DNA of 64,000 bases, taken from positions 234,966 through 298,965 of the forward strand of contig CADBZH010000002.1 of NCBI GenBank assembly GCA_902799045.1, in the 5' to 3' direction. The notes below the pieces were generated by a model that did not search any database, was not told the origin of the DNA, and was given only the letters and a program-made list of their open reading frames with translations. The DNA is from an uncultured Eubacteriales bacterium. GTDB lineage: Bacteria; Bacillota; Clostridia; Christensenellales; Aristaeellaceae. Below are positions 9,721 through 19,146 of this stretch, piece by piece (position 1 is the stretch's first letter; every line of letters begins with the position of its first letter). Made by a program: the position numbers and the translations under genes.

Positions 9721-9783
9721 GGCTGTCTCAGAATGGATCTGCATATCCATGCATGACCATTCGTTCTGAGACAGCCTCTTTTC
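9721..9783. terminator. long hairpin terminator after enolase
   Basis: Perfect 13-bp arms GGCTGTCTCAGAA (9721-9733) and TTCTGAGACAGCC (9764-9776) followed by TCTTTT. The loop contains smaller ATGG/CCAT palindromes. A GGCTGTCTC-type end also occurs at the tips of some transposons, but no transposase lies nearby. Confidence 0.7.
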
Positions 9784-9822
9784 TGTCGCGAATAAGCGAT
9801 AGGCAGTCAGCCAATAAATGTT

Positions 9823-9892
9823 CAGATCCTTCGCTGCGCTCAGGATGACAGGAATTGCGTCGTTTGTCATCCTGAGCGCAGCGAAGGATCTG
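9823..9892. repeat. intergenic inverted repeat, family A, copy 1
   Basis: Arms of about 28 bases centred on CCTTCGCTGCGCTCAGGATG and its complement, around a 14-base loop. The same element recurs at 19047, 44821 and 50824. The right flank TGTACGCATGAT is shared with the copy at 50824. Confidence 0.85.
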
Positions 9893-9951
9893 TACGCATG
9901 ATAAGCAGACTGCGTTTCGTGCTTTCAAATTCAGGAAAAGGTCCAGAGCCG

Positions 9952-11064
9952 TTATCCCAGCTCCGCCTCCGCCAGCCTCAGCGCTGCAGCGATGGTCTGG
10001 TCCATGTCATAGTACTTGTACTCGCCCAGCCTGCCGCCGAAGATCACGTGCTTCTCCGCGTCCGCGAGCTTTCGGTATTCTGCGTAGAGCGCGCCGTTCT
10101 TTTCGTCGTTGACGGGATAGTAGGGCTCGTCCCCGGGCTTCCACTCGCTGGAGTACTCGCGGCTGATGACGGTTTTGGGCAGGTCGTTGCCGTCCGCGTC
10201 CTTGCCGAATTCAAACCACTTGTGCTCGATGATGCGCGTCCAGGGCGTTTCCCGGTCGGTGTAGTTCACGGCGGCGTTGCCCTGGAAGTTTGGCACGTCC
10301 AAAAGCTCCGTCTCAAAGCGCACGGAGCGGTATTCCAGCGTCCCCAGCCGATAGTCAAACCAGGCGTCGATCGGGCCGGTGTAGACCACCCTATCCGCCA
10401 GCGCGCCGAGCTCCGAGCGGTGCTCGAAGTAATCGCAGTTCAGCCGCACCTCGATGCCGGAGAGCAGGTTTGCCACCAGCTTCGTATAGCCGCCGATGGG
10501 GATGCCCTGATAGAGGGCGTTGAAGTAGTTATTGTCAAAGGTCAGCCGCACGGGCAAGCGCTTGATGATGAAGGCGGGTAGCTCCCTGCAATCCCTTCCC
10601 CACTGCTTTTCCGTGTAGCCCTTCACCAGCTTTTCAAAGATATCGCGCCCGACGAGGCTGATGGCCTGTTCCTCCAGGTTCTTCGGCTCGCCGGTGATCT
10701 CCGCGCGCTGCTCGTCGATCTTCGCCCGGGCTTCCTGCGGCGTGACCACGCCCCACATCTTGTTGAAGGTGTACATGTTGAAGGGCAGCGAATACAGATC
10801 GCCCCGGTAGTTCGCCACCGGCGCGTTGGTGAAGCGGTTGAAATCGGCGTAGCGGGTGATGTAATCCCAGACCTTTTTGTCGTTGGTGTGGAAGATGTGC
10901 GCGCCGTAACGGTGCACGTGGATGCCCTCGACCTCCTCGGTGTAGACGTTGCCGGCGATGTTCGGCCGCTTGTCGATCACGAGCACGCGCTTTCCCGCGT
11001 CCGTCGCCTGTCGGGCGAAAACGGCTCCGAAGAGGCCGGAGCCGACGATCAGATAGTCGTACAT
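9952..11064 (-). CDS. glf: UDP-galactopyranose mutase
   Basis: FAD-dependent enzyme that converts UDP-galactopyranose to UDP-galactofuranose, the donor for galactofuranose-containing cell-surface glycans. The 370-residue protein has the N-terminal dinucleotide-binding YLIVGSGLFGAVFA, the KRPNIAGNVYTE loop, HIFHTNDKKVWDYI, and the C-terminal GRLGEYKYYDMDQTIAAAL segment that closes the FAD site. Length and motifs fit the bacterial Glf family. The start at 11064 follows GGAGGAT. It is the last gene of a three-gene cluster with two family-2 glycosyltransferases, 35 bases after the nearer one, so galactofuranosyl transfer is the likely theme. Confidence 0.96.
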   Translation of the reverse strand: MYDYLIVGSGLFGAVFARQATDAGKRVLVIDKRPNIAGNVYTEEVEGIHVHRYGAHIFHTNDKKVWDYITRYADFNRFTNAPVANYRGDLYSLPFNMYTFNKMWGVVTPQEARAKIDEQRAEITGEPKNLEEQAISLVGRDIFEKLVKGYTEKQWGRDCRELPAFIIKRLPVRLTFDNNYFNALYQGIPIGGYTKLVANLLSGIEVRLNCDYFEHRSELGALADRVVYTGPIDAWFDYRLGTLEYRSVRFETELLDVPNFQGNAAVNYTDRETPWTRIIEHKWFEFGKDADGNDLPKTVISREYSSEWKPGDEPYYPVNDEKNGALYAEYRKLADAEKHVIFGGRLGEYKYYDMDQTIAAALRLAEAELG

Positions 11065-11099
11065 GAATCTATCCTCCATGAAATCAATCCGGTTTCCCG

Positions 11100-11990
11100 C
11101 TATTTGAGATACTCTATGTCCGGCCTGAACCCTATGCCGGCCAATGTGCCGCCGAGGATGACGCGGATGCGCTCCCATTTCCGGCCCTTCGACTTCGCCA
11201 GCACCCGGAAGATGTGCAGCGGCGTGCGCAGGATCAACCGCCTTATGCCCGGCCAGCCCTCGCGCCGGTAGACGTAGACCTCGTTGCGATAGGCGAAGCG
11301 ATAGCGCTGGATGCGCTCCGGAAGGTCGGTGGCGATGTTGCCGCCGTTGTTGGTGGCGCACTTGTGCACGGTCACGCTCCCGGGGATCACCCAGCAGGGA
11401 TACCGCCGGGAAATGCGCCGCGTGTATTCCAGATCGTCTGCCCAGATGAAGAACTCTTTGATCGGCAGGCCGACCTCGCGCACCACCTTCGACGGGATCA
11501 GCAGCGAGACGAAGGTCGCCGCGCCGGCTTCGATCCTGTCGCCGGAAAAATCGGAAAGATTCCCCATCCGAAGGTCGCGCTGCTGGTTCATGCGGCAGGG
11601 CGAGCCGTCCGTCCAGAGCGCCCTGCCGGAGAGCCAGCCGAAGCCGCCGAGCGCCTCCGCCGCCTCCATCAGCGCCTGAAGCGCGTCGGGCCCAGGGATC
11701 GAATCGTCGTCCATGATCCAGACGTAGTCATAGCCCGCCGCCACGGCCGCCCGGATGCCATGCTGAAAGCCGCCCGCGCCGCCGAGATTCGAGCCGGTGT
11801 TCAGATACGTGAGCGTCCCGTTTTCGCACAGCGGCCGCAGGACCGCCCCGGTGCCGTCCGTGCTGGCGTTGTCAACGACGAGTATGTCGGCCTTCGCCGT
11901 CTGGGCGCGAAGGGCCTCGACGCATTCGAGCAGCAGGGCCTTGCGATTGTACGTCACCACGACGGCGGCGACGGTTCCGGCCGCCCTCAT
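11100..11990 (-). CDS. family-2 glycosyltransferase, GlfT/rhamnosyltransferase-like
   Basis: A 296-residue GT-A fold transferase. It opens with VAAVVVTYNRKALLLECVEAL, has the nucleotide-sugar motif WIMDDDSIPG (DDD) near residue 95, and FFIWADDLEYTRRI near 190, which places it with GT2 rhamnosyl- and galactofuranosyl-transferases. Immediate linkage to glf suggests that it uses UDP-galactofuranose. It has no membrane segment and probably acts at the inner face of the membrane. Its ATG overlaps the stop of the preceding glycosyltransferase (ATGA). Donor and acceptor are inferred from context only. Confidence 0.88.
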   Translation of the reverse strand: MRAAGTVAAVVVTYNRKALLLECVEALRAQTAKADILVVDNASTDGTGAVLRPLCENGTLTYLNTGSNLGGAGGFQHGIRAAVAAGYDYVWIMDDDSIPGPDALQALMEAAEALGGFGWLSGRALWTDGSPCRMNQQRDLRMGNLSDFSGDRIEAGAATFVSLLIPSKVVREVGLPIKEFFIWADDLEYTRRISRRYPCWVIPGSVTVHKCATNNGGNIATDLPERIQRYRFAYRNEVYVYRREGWPGIRRLILRTPLHIFRVLAKSKGRKWERIRVILGGTLAGIGFRPDIEYLK

Positions 11991-12742
11991 GAAAACTTGC
12001 CGAGGCCGCTGACGCCCCAGCGCACCGTGTTCATCAGCGCCTTCGGCATGGCCTGGCGCAGATAGCCGCGGTAAAAACGGTATTGCTTCGCCACCAGGTT
12101 CAGCTTGTTGCCAGTGGTGCTGCCGGAGAGCACGCGATAGCGGGCCAGTATCTCCGGATTGCCGTAGGCCGTTCCCGAGAGGCGGATGATGTCGTACCAA
12201 TAGGCGTAGTCGTCCCGGATGGAGCGCAGCTCCTCGTGCAGAAACACCTTGCCGTGGGGCGCGGTATCGTAAAGGCCAGTCAGGCAGCCGATGCGGTTCA
12301 TCACGTCCATGTCCTTCAGCGTGATCACCGGCTTGGCGAGGGTGGGATGCTGGATCTCGTTGGAATGCTCGTCGATATGTCGATAGGAGCAGCAGACGCA
12401 CACGGCGCGCTTGCTGCGCATGAAATCCAGCTGGCGCTGGAGAAAATCCGGCTCCCAGAGGTCGTCGGCGTCCAGAAGGGCGATGTAGCGGCCCTCGGCC
12501 CTTCGCATGGCATTGTTGCGAGCGGAGGCCGTGCCGCCGTTGGGCTGGCGGATCAGGCGAATGCGCGGGTCCTTCGCGGCGTATCCGGCGGCGATATCGG
12601 CGGTATGGTCGCGTGAGCCGTCGTCGACGATGAGCATCTCCCAATTTGCATAGGTCTGCCCCAGCACCGATTCGATGGTCTCCGCGAGGAATCGCTCGCC
12701 GTTGTAGCATGGCGTGATGATTGAAACCCTGTCCCCGACCAC
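11987..12742 (-). CDS. family-2 glycosyltransferase
   Basis: A 251-residue GT2 enzyme with the standard VSIITPCYNGERFLAETIESV start, LIVDDGSRDHTADI, NGGTASARNNAM, and the catalytic DxD in YIALLDADDLW near residue 95. The 3' half is short and soluble. The start codon is a GTG at 12742 preceded by AAAGGGGAC. It is the first gene of the glycosyltransferase-glycosyltransferase-glf operon, with a promoter at 12800-12828. It probably adds a sugar to a lipid-linked or wall glycan; the acceptor is unknown. Confidence 0.88.
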   Translation of the reverse strand: MVGDRVSIITPCYNGERFLAETIESVLGQTYANWEMLIVDDGSRDHTADIAAGYAAKDPRIRLIRQPNGGTASARNNAMRRAEGRYIALLDADDLWEPDFLQRQLDFMRSKRAVCVCCSYRHIDEHSNEIQHPTLAKPVITLKDMDVMNRIGCLTGLYDTAPHGKVFLHEELRSIRDDYAYWYDIIRLSGTAYGNPEILARYRVLSGSTTGNKLNLVAKQYRFYRGYLRQAMPKALMNTVRWGVSGLGKFS

Positions 12743-12799
12743 GGCCGCCGTCCCCTTTGCAGGCGCAAATGCGCATAAATAGACATTTTATCGATACTC

Positions 12800-12828
12800 A
12801 TCGTATCATAGAAAGGCGTAAAAGTCAA
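12800..12828 (-). promoter_or_regulatory. promoter of glycosyltransferase-glf operon
   Basis: Reverse-strand TTGACT (12828-12823), 17-base spacer, TACGAT (12805-12800), about 58 bases before the first gene. Confidence 0.65.
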
Positions 12829-12838
12829 GGAACGAACG

Positions 12839-12873
12839 CGGGCCCGGCAGGGCGATACGCCTTTCCGGGCCCG
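12839..12873 (-). terminator. hairpin after the FGGY kinase gene
   Basis: Arms CGGGCCCGG and CCGGGCCCG lie 19 bases downstream of the kinase stop. The transcript continues into a T-rich stretch (GTTCGTTCCTTGACTTTT) that also carries the next operon's -35. Confidence 0.5.
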
Positions 12874-12891
12874 GAACAATTGTGTAATCGG

Positions 12892-14496
<1,605 letters not shown>

Positions 14497-14568
14497 AGAA
14501 CTCCCCCCATATGTTTTATAATGCCGTTGGTATTATAGCACGTTTCCCGTCGCATTGCCAGATTTTGT

Positions 14569-15288
14569 TTATCGCGGCTCCTTCTTCCCGGTATCGCTGA
14601 ATTCGTCGGCCACCGGCAGGTTCGAGACGTTGAACACCTCGTCCTCATACTGATCGGATACCTCCGGCTTGTTCAGCTTGCCGGACTGGAAGATGCTGTC
14701 CGGCTCATAGCGCTCGCGCTTGTGCGCGTGGGCGGCCTCCGCGTCCCGCTTGGGCCCCGCGGCGTTCGCCGGGCGATTCTTCGCGTCCTGCGAAGCGTTC
14801 CGGTCAACGTGCCGCTCCACCCGGGCGTCCCGCCGCCTGTCGCGGCGCTCGCCGGGCTTGGGCTTCTCGGGGCGCTTGCCGTTCTTCACCACGGCGCCTC
14901 TGCCGCCCTCCGCCTTGCGGTTGCGTACGACGGTGCTGGCGACCACGTAGTCGTGCTCGTCCCAGTTGCCGTTCAGGTGGCGCTCCCAGTCGGGCGCCTT
15001 GTCCATGTCGGCGCTGGCAAAGAATTTTTCGTCATTGACGATGACACGCTCCTTGCGGAACCACACCCAGTAGGGCCGCCAGCGGATCAGCCAGATGAGC
15101 CGGTCCACCACGACGCCCAGCACCAGGAAGAATATGAGCAGCTTGAGCCAGTTCTGGGACAGCCACAAAAGCGGCGAGCCGCCCGTCCTGCCCGCGAGGT
15201 TGAACAGCCTCAGCACCCAGTTAGCCAAGCCCTTCAGCCAGCTCAGCATCACATCCACAAAGGCGTTGGAATAACCACTGATCGTCAT
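14569..15288 (-). CDS. unknown single-pass membrane protein, third gene of the cda operon
   Basis: A 239-residue protein I do not recognise. The first 30 residues form an amphipathic helix, followed by a clear membrane span near 48-68 (WLKLLIFFLVLGVVVDRLIW), a short WRPYWVWFRKERVIVNDEKF basic/aromatic stretch, then a long, very charged, Arg/Lys/Asp-rich and probably disordered tail with an acidic end (YEDEVFNVSNLPVADEF). It lies 15 bases downstream of the YbbR/CdaR gene in the same orientation, in the position often held by glmM. A role in tethering or regulating the diadenylate cyclase complex is only a guess from position. Confidence 0.7.
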   Translation of the reverse strand: MTISGYSNAFVDVMLSWLKGLANWVLRLFNLAGRTGGSPLLWLSQNWLKLLIFFLVLGVVVDRLIWLIRWRPYWVWFRKERVIVNDEKFFASADMDKAPDWERHLNGNWDEHDYVVASTVVRNRKAEGGRGAVVKNGKRPEKPKPGERRDRRRDARVERHVDRNASQDAKNRPANAAGPKRDAEAAHAHKRERYEPDSIFQSGKLNKPEVSDQYEDEVFNVSNLPVADEFSDTGKKEPR

Positions 15289-15303
15289 TTAGGATTGAAC
15301 CTC

Positions 15304-16632
15304 CTATTCGGCGACGTCAGCCCCGTCGGTGCTGACGTCCGTCAGTGTCACGGAGACGGCCTCGCTCTCAAAGGTCAGGCCGGGATAGCGCTCCTCGTCG
15401 ATCTGCGGGTCCAGCAGATAGTAGCCCGCGGCATAGCCGGTCAGGTCCAGGTTCACCGACATGCCGCTCCTTTGCAGCGCTTCCACGGCGCTGCGCGGGC
15501 CGGTGACGAACACGCCCAGCGGGTCATAGCTGGCGACGAGGTTGTCCGGCGTGCCGCTGAACAGGACCTTCACGCCCTCCACGTAGGCGGTGACCGTCTC
15601 TTCGACGATGTTCACGTTCACATAGACCTGCTCGGTCGAGACGTTCTTGAAGTCAGAGAGCCGGGATACGGCGGCGCGGGCGCTGAAGCTGTGGTCGGCG
15701 CCTTCCACGCTCACCGGCTCGATCATCAGCTCGGTGAGGCTGTCGAGCAGCTCCCGCTCCGCGGCCACCTGGGCGCTCTCGGGCTGCAGCGTCACCGATT
15801 GCACCACGAACCCCTCGGCCGGTTGGCCGGTGACTAGGCCGGTGAGATCGGTGTCAAAGGGCAGCTCCCGCTGGGGATAGACGTCCACGCTGACGGAGAT
15901 GGACGAGGTCGAGCGATTCAGCATGGCCTGGGAGATCTCCTCCCCGTTGCCGTCCAACAGCGTGTAGGCCACGGCCTTGACGGAGGAAGCCTCCAAGCCG
16001 GCGACGTCCAGGCTGACGCGGGCGGAGGCGATGCTCTGCACCACCGAAGCCGCGCCGGAAACCGTGACCGACGAGGGGTTGACGCGGGTGACGTTGTACC
16101 AGTAGCCGTCGGACTGGCCGGTCAGCTCCGTATTGACGGTGACGTTCCGGGAATCCAGGTTCTCAAAGGTCAGCGTCAGCGACGAGGGCGAGATGCTCCT
16201 GACCCGGCCGTAGGCGGTGGTGGCGCGAAGGGCGACCTCCTGGGTGCCCGGGGCGCGGACGCTGGACAGGTCCAGCAGCACCTGCACGTTGCCCTGGGAG
16301 ACGCGGGAATAGTCCGCCTGGGGGGCCTCGACGGTGACGGACAGGCCGGAGAGCTTCTCCGTCGGGTCGCCGTTCAGGGCCAGCTGGTTGGCGGTCAACG
16401 AGGTCTGGCCGCTGACGCTGCCGGTGATGCCACTGACGGTCTTCGAACGGGTGATGCTGGTGTTGGTGGAGATCACGTAGTTCCAGAGCAGGATCGCCAT
16501 CAACAGCGACAGCAGCTTGAGCCCCAGGTTGTGGGACAGGGAGCCGACGATCCACTTCAGGGGATTCGGCATCTTCTGATAGCGGCTGCTGGAGAGCATG
16601 CGCTCGCGCAGCGCGCCCTTTTTATTCTTCAT
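15304..16632 (-). CDS. cdaR: YbbR-repeat protein, CdaA regulator CdaR
   Basis: Membrane-anchored regulator of the diadenylate cyclase CdaA. The 442-residue protein has one N-terminal membrane helix (LLSLLMAILLWNYVIS, about 38-53), then several extracytoplasmic YbbR-type beta repeats of about 80 residues, recognisable by recurring valine/threonine-rich strands such as VTVEAPQADYSRV and VFVTGPRSAVEAL. It overlaps the end of cdaA by 11 bases, which fits the widespread cdaA-cdaR pair and co-translation. The repeats are ordinary in number. A further membrane protein gene follows 15 bases on. Confidence 0.92.
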   Translation of the reverse strand: MKNKKGALRERMLSSSRYQKMPNPLKWIVGSLSHNLGLKLLSLLMAILLWNYVISTNTSITRSKTVSGITGSVSGQTSLTANQLALNGDPTEKLSGLSVTVEAPQADYSRVSQGNVQVLLDLSSVRAPGTQEVALRATTAYGRVRSISPSSLTLTFENLDSRNVTVNTELTGQSDGYWYNVTRVNPSSVTVSGAASVVQSIASARVSLDVAGLEASSVKAVAYTLLDGNGEEISQAMLNRSTSSISVSVDVYPQRELPFDTDLTGLVTGQPAEGFVVQSVTLQPESAQVAAERELLDSLTELMIEPVSVEGADHSFSARAAVSRLSDFKNVSTEQVYVNVNIVEETVTAYVEGVKVLFSGTPDNLVASYDPLGVFVTGPRSAVEALQRSGMSVNLDLTGYAAGYYLLDPQIDEERYPGLTFESEAVSVTLTDVSTDGADVAE

Positions 16633-17506
16633 CCTCGCGCTCCTCCCTGCGCCGCGTGTTTCCCAGCAGGGAATACATGCTGCGCTCCGGTGTGAACAGC
16701 TCGGTCAGCAGGATCGTCAGCGAACGCGCGTCCAGATGGCGGGTCAGGCGTCCCTCGCGCGCCATGGAGATGATGCCCGTCTCCTCCGAGACGATCATCG
16801 CCACGGCGTCGGTGGTCTCGGTGATGCCGATGCCGGCGCGGTGGCGGGTGCCCAGATCCCGGCTGATGTTCGGGTCCTCCGAAAGGGGCAGTATGCAGGC
16901 CGCGGCGTTGATGCGGCGGTTTCGAATGATCATCGCGCCATCGTGCAGCGGCGTGTTCGGCTCGAAGATGTTTTCGATCAGCGCGCCGGAGATCTCCGCG
17001 TCCACGCGGGTGCCGGTCTCGATCACGTCGCCCAGGCCGGTCACGCGCTCCACGACGATCAGCGCGCCGATCTTCTTGCGGGCCATGTTCGTCATCGCGC
17101 GGACGATCTCAGTCACGGGCCTTTCAACGTCCTCCTCCTCGACGGAGCCGGGGCTGTTCAGGCCGAACAGGCGGCGCATCAACTTGGAGCGCCCCAGTTG
17201 GTCCAGGGCGCGACGGAATTCCGGCTGGAACAGGATCACCAGCACCACGAGGCCCATGCTCAGGATCTGGTTCAGAAGCCACGAGACCGCGCTGATGCGC
17301 AGCGCGCTTGAAAGCCACGCCAGCAGCAGCACCACGGCAATGCCCTTGAACAGGGAGTTCGAGCGCGTGTGCACGACGAGCTTGATGGCATTATAAATAA
17401 GTATGGCAAGGATCGCCACATCGATGATGTTGCGCCAGTCCGGATATACAAAGAGATTGGTAAACAGAGCGCCGATGGAATTCAGGAATTCCTGGATCTG
17501 CGTCAT
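16622..17506 (-). CDS. cdaA: membrane diadenylate cyclase CdaA
   Basis: Makes cyclic di-AMP from two ATP, a second messenger controlling potassium, osmotic balance and wall homeostasis. The 294-residue protein has three N-terminal membrane helices (about 27-45, 54-70 and 80-95), a linker, and the DAC domain with both catalytic motifs intact: DGA at 189-191 in PLHDGAMIIRN and GTRHRAG at 219-225. The C-terminal tail is strongly charged (RRREEREDEE). It is the first gene of its operon, with a near-consensus promoter about 44 bases upstream. Confidence 0.96.
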   Translation of the reverse strand: MTQIQEFLNSIGALFTNLFVYPDWRNIIDVAILAILIYNAIKLVVHTRSNSLFKGIAVVLLLAWLSSALRISAVSWLLNQILSMGLVVLVILFQPEFRRALDQLGRSKLMRRLFGLNSPGSVEEEDVERPVTEIVRAMTNMARKKIGALIVVERVTGLGDVIETGTRVDAEISGALIENIFEPNTPLHDGAMIIRNRRINAAACILPLSEDPNISRDLGTRHRAGIGITETTDAVAMIVSEETGIISMAREGRLTRHLDARSLTILLTELFTPERSMYSLLGNTRRREEREDEE

Positions 17507-17549
17507 GCCCGCCGCCTCCTCGTGTCAGTAATCATCATTTCCCAAATCT

Positions 17550-17578
17550 ATTATAATACAAAACCGGCCAAATGCCAA
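17550..17578 (-). promoter_or_regulatory. sigma-A promoter of the cdaA operon
   Basis: Reverse-strand TTGGCA (17578-17573), 17-base spacer and a perfect TATAAT (17555-17550). Confidence 0.8.
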
Positions 17579-17780
17579 CTTGCTTTTGATAAACGGAATA
17601 AGAAAAAAATGTGTCATATGGGTGTCAGAAAACGGGAGAACCCCAAGGAAGGCGTCTCATTTTTAACCTGTTTTTATAAATTTCGCTTACATTGTCAGAT
17701 TGCGAAAAACGCCCACACGCTTTTTGGCGGAGCTGACAAACCGCCACAATGCGGCGGGCGCTTTTTGTGAAATCAAACAA
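17579..17780 (+). other. intergenic stretch with an orphan terminator-like hairpin
   Basis: About 200 AT-richer bases between the divergent cdaA and ATPase promoters, with no convincing gene. Near its right end three short segments compete: GGCGG (17726-17730), CCGCC (17741-17745) and GGCGG (17753-17757). The second pair forms a hairpin followed by CTTTTT (to 17766), like a terminator, but it stands upstream of the ATPase promoter. This could be the 3' end of a small plus-strand RNA. I see only weak candidate promoters for it. Confidence 0.4.
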
Positions 17781-17809
17781 TTCACAATCCGGCCTTTTTC
17801 TGCTATAAT
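17781..17809 (+). promoter_or_regulatory. sigma-A promoter of the solitary sugar ATPase
   Basis: TTCACA (17781-17786), 17-base spacer and TATAAT (17804-17809), 36 bases before the start; AGAGGAGGTTACCC supplies a strong ribosome-binding site. Confidence 0.8.
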
Positions 17810-17844
17810 GTGTACATCGAATTAATTAGAGGAGGTTACCCATT

Positions 17845-18966
17845 ATGGCAAGTTTGTCTCTTCGTGGTATCTATAAGATCTATGCGGGCGACGTCGTCGC
17901 GGTCAGCGATTTCAACCTTGAGATCGAAGACAAGGAATTCATCATCCTGGTCGGCCCGTCCGGCTGCGGCAAGTCCACCACCCTGCGCATGGTCGCCGGC
18001 CTGGAGGATATCTCCAAGGGCGAGCTGTACATCGACGACAAGCTGGTGAACCACATCCCGCCGAAAGATCGCGATATCGCCATGGTGTTCCAGAGCTACG
18101 CTCTGTATCCGCATATGACCGTGTACAACAACATGGCCTTCGGCCTGAAGCTGCGCAAGATGCCCAAGGCCGACATCGACCGCCGCGTGAAGGAAGCCGC
18201 CTCCATCCTGGGCATCGAAGCCCTGCTGAACCGCAAGCCCGCCGCTCTGTCCGGTGGTCAGCGTCAGCGTGTCGCCCTGGGCCGCGCCATCGTGCGTGAG
18301 CCGAAGGTCTTCCTGATGGACGAGCCTCTGTCCAACCTGGACGCCAAGCTGCGCGTGCAGATGCGTTCCGAGATCACCAAGCTGCACAAGAAGCTGCAGA
18401 CCACCTTCATCTATGTTACCCACGACCAGACCGAGGCCATGACGATGGGCTCCCGCATCGTGGTCATGAAGGACGGCTACATCCAGCAGGTCGATTCCCC
18501 GCAGAACCTGTATGACTTCCCCGCCAACCTGTTCGTCGCCGGCTTCATCGGCATGCCGCAGATGAACATCTTCCGCGTGAAGCTTGAGAAGCGCCAGGAC
18601 GGCGTTTGGGCCGTCTTCGGCAACAACGCCATCAAGGTTCCCGAAGGCAAGGTCCAGCGCATGACCGGCGACTACATCGGCAAGGAAGTGTTCATGGGCA
18701 TCCGTCCCGAGAACATCAGCGATGACGCCGTATTCACCAGCACCTATCCCGATGCCTGCATCGACGTGGATGTCGAGATCATCGAGCTGATGGGCTCTGA
18801 GACCTATCTGTACATGACCACCAGCGGCAAGGACGAGAACTTCATCGCCCGCGTGGATCCTCGCACCACCAGCCGCGGTGGCGACAAGATCAAGGTTGGC
18901 TTCGACGTGAACCGCCTCCACTTCTTCGATGTGGAAACCGAGAAGACCATCCTCTCCCGCGACTGA
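17845..18966 (+). CDS. ugpC: sugar ABC importer ATPase, MsmK/UgpC type, encoded alone
   Basis: ATP-hydrolysing subunit of CUT1-class carbohydrate importers. The 373-residue protein has Walker A GPSGCGKST, signature LSGGQRQRVALGRAIV, Walker B VFLMDEPLSNLDAKLR, the switch histidine in VTHDQTEAMTMG, and a C-terminal TOBE/regulatory domain (about 235-373). It is encoded alone between its own promoter and a strong terminator, with no permease or binding protein near. In Bacillota, MsmK-like proteins serve several importers at once. The window's uronate importer (58.9-62.1 kb) lacks an ATPase, so this is a plausible partner. The strong expression signals and less GC-extreme codon use suggest high expression. 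Symbol by family resemblance; msmK would serve as well. Confidence 0.93.
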   Translation: MASLSLRGIYKIYAGDVVAVSDFNLEIEDKEFIILVGPSGCGKSTTLRMVAGLEDISKGELYIDDKLVNHIPPKDRDIAMVFQSYALYPHMTVYNNMAFGLKLRKMPKADIDRRVKEAASILGIEALLNRKPAALSGGQRQRVALGRAIVREPKVFLMDEPLSNLDAKLRVQMRSEITKLHKKLQTTFIYVTHDQTEAMTMGSRIVVMKDGYIQQVDSPQNLYDFPANLFVAGFIGMPQMNIFRVKLEKRQDGVWAVFGNNAIKVPEGKVQRMTGDYIGKEVFMGIRPENISDDAVFTSTYPDACIDVDVEIIELMGSETYLYMTTSGKDENFIARVDPRTTSRGGDKIKVGFDVNRLHFFDVETEKTILSRD

Positions 18967-18989
18967 GACACTTTGACTGCATAACCCGG

Positions 18990-19020
18990 CAGGGGCGCCA
19001 TTGCGGCGCCCCTGCTTTTT
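18990..19020 (+). terminator. intrinsic terminator of the sugar ATPase gene
   Basis: Perfect 10-bp hairpin CAGGGGCGCC-attgc-GGCGCCCCTG followed by CTTTTTC. Confidence 0.9.
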
Positions 19021-19046
19021 CATCATTCAGAGATCTCATGCGAAAA

Positions 19047-19111
19047 GATCCTTCGCTGCGCTCAGGATGACATACGACACAGCGCTGTCATCCTGAGCGC
19101 AGCGAAGGATC
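19047..19111. repeat. intergenic inverted repeat, family A, copy 2
   Basis: Arms of 26 bases (19047-19072 and 19086-19111) with the CCTTCGCTGCGCTCAGGATG core; nearly identical to the copy at 9823. It lies between convergent genes. Confidence 0.85.
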
Positions 19112-19146
19112 CATAGTATTGAGGTTCAGCACCCGCAAATCCTGCT

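Noticed and set aside
9721-9783. Insertion-sequence remnant
   Set aside because: The GGCTGTCTC arms resemble transposon ends, but there is no transposase and the structure works as a normal enolase terminator.
17369-17770. Plus-strand open frame from inside cdaA into the intergenic region
   Set aside because: It begins antisense to cdaA, crosses the cdaA promoter, and has no family features.
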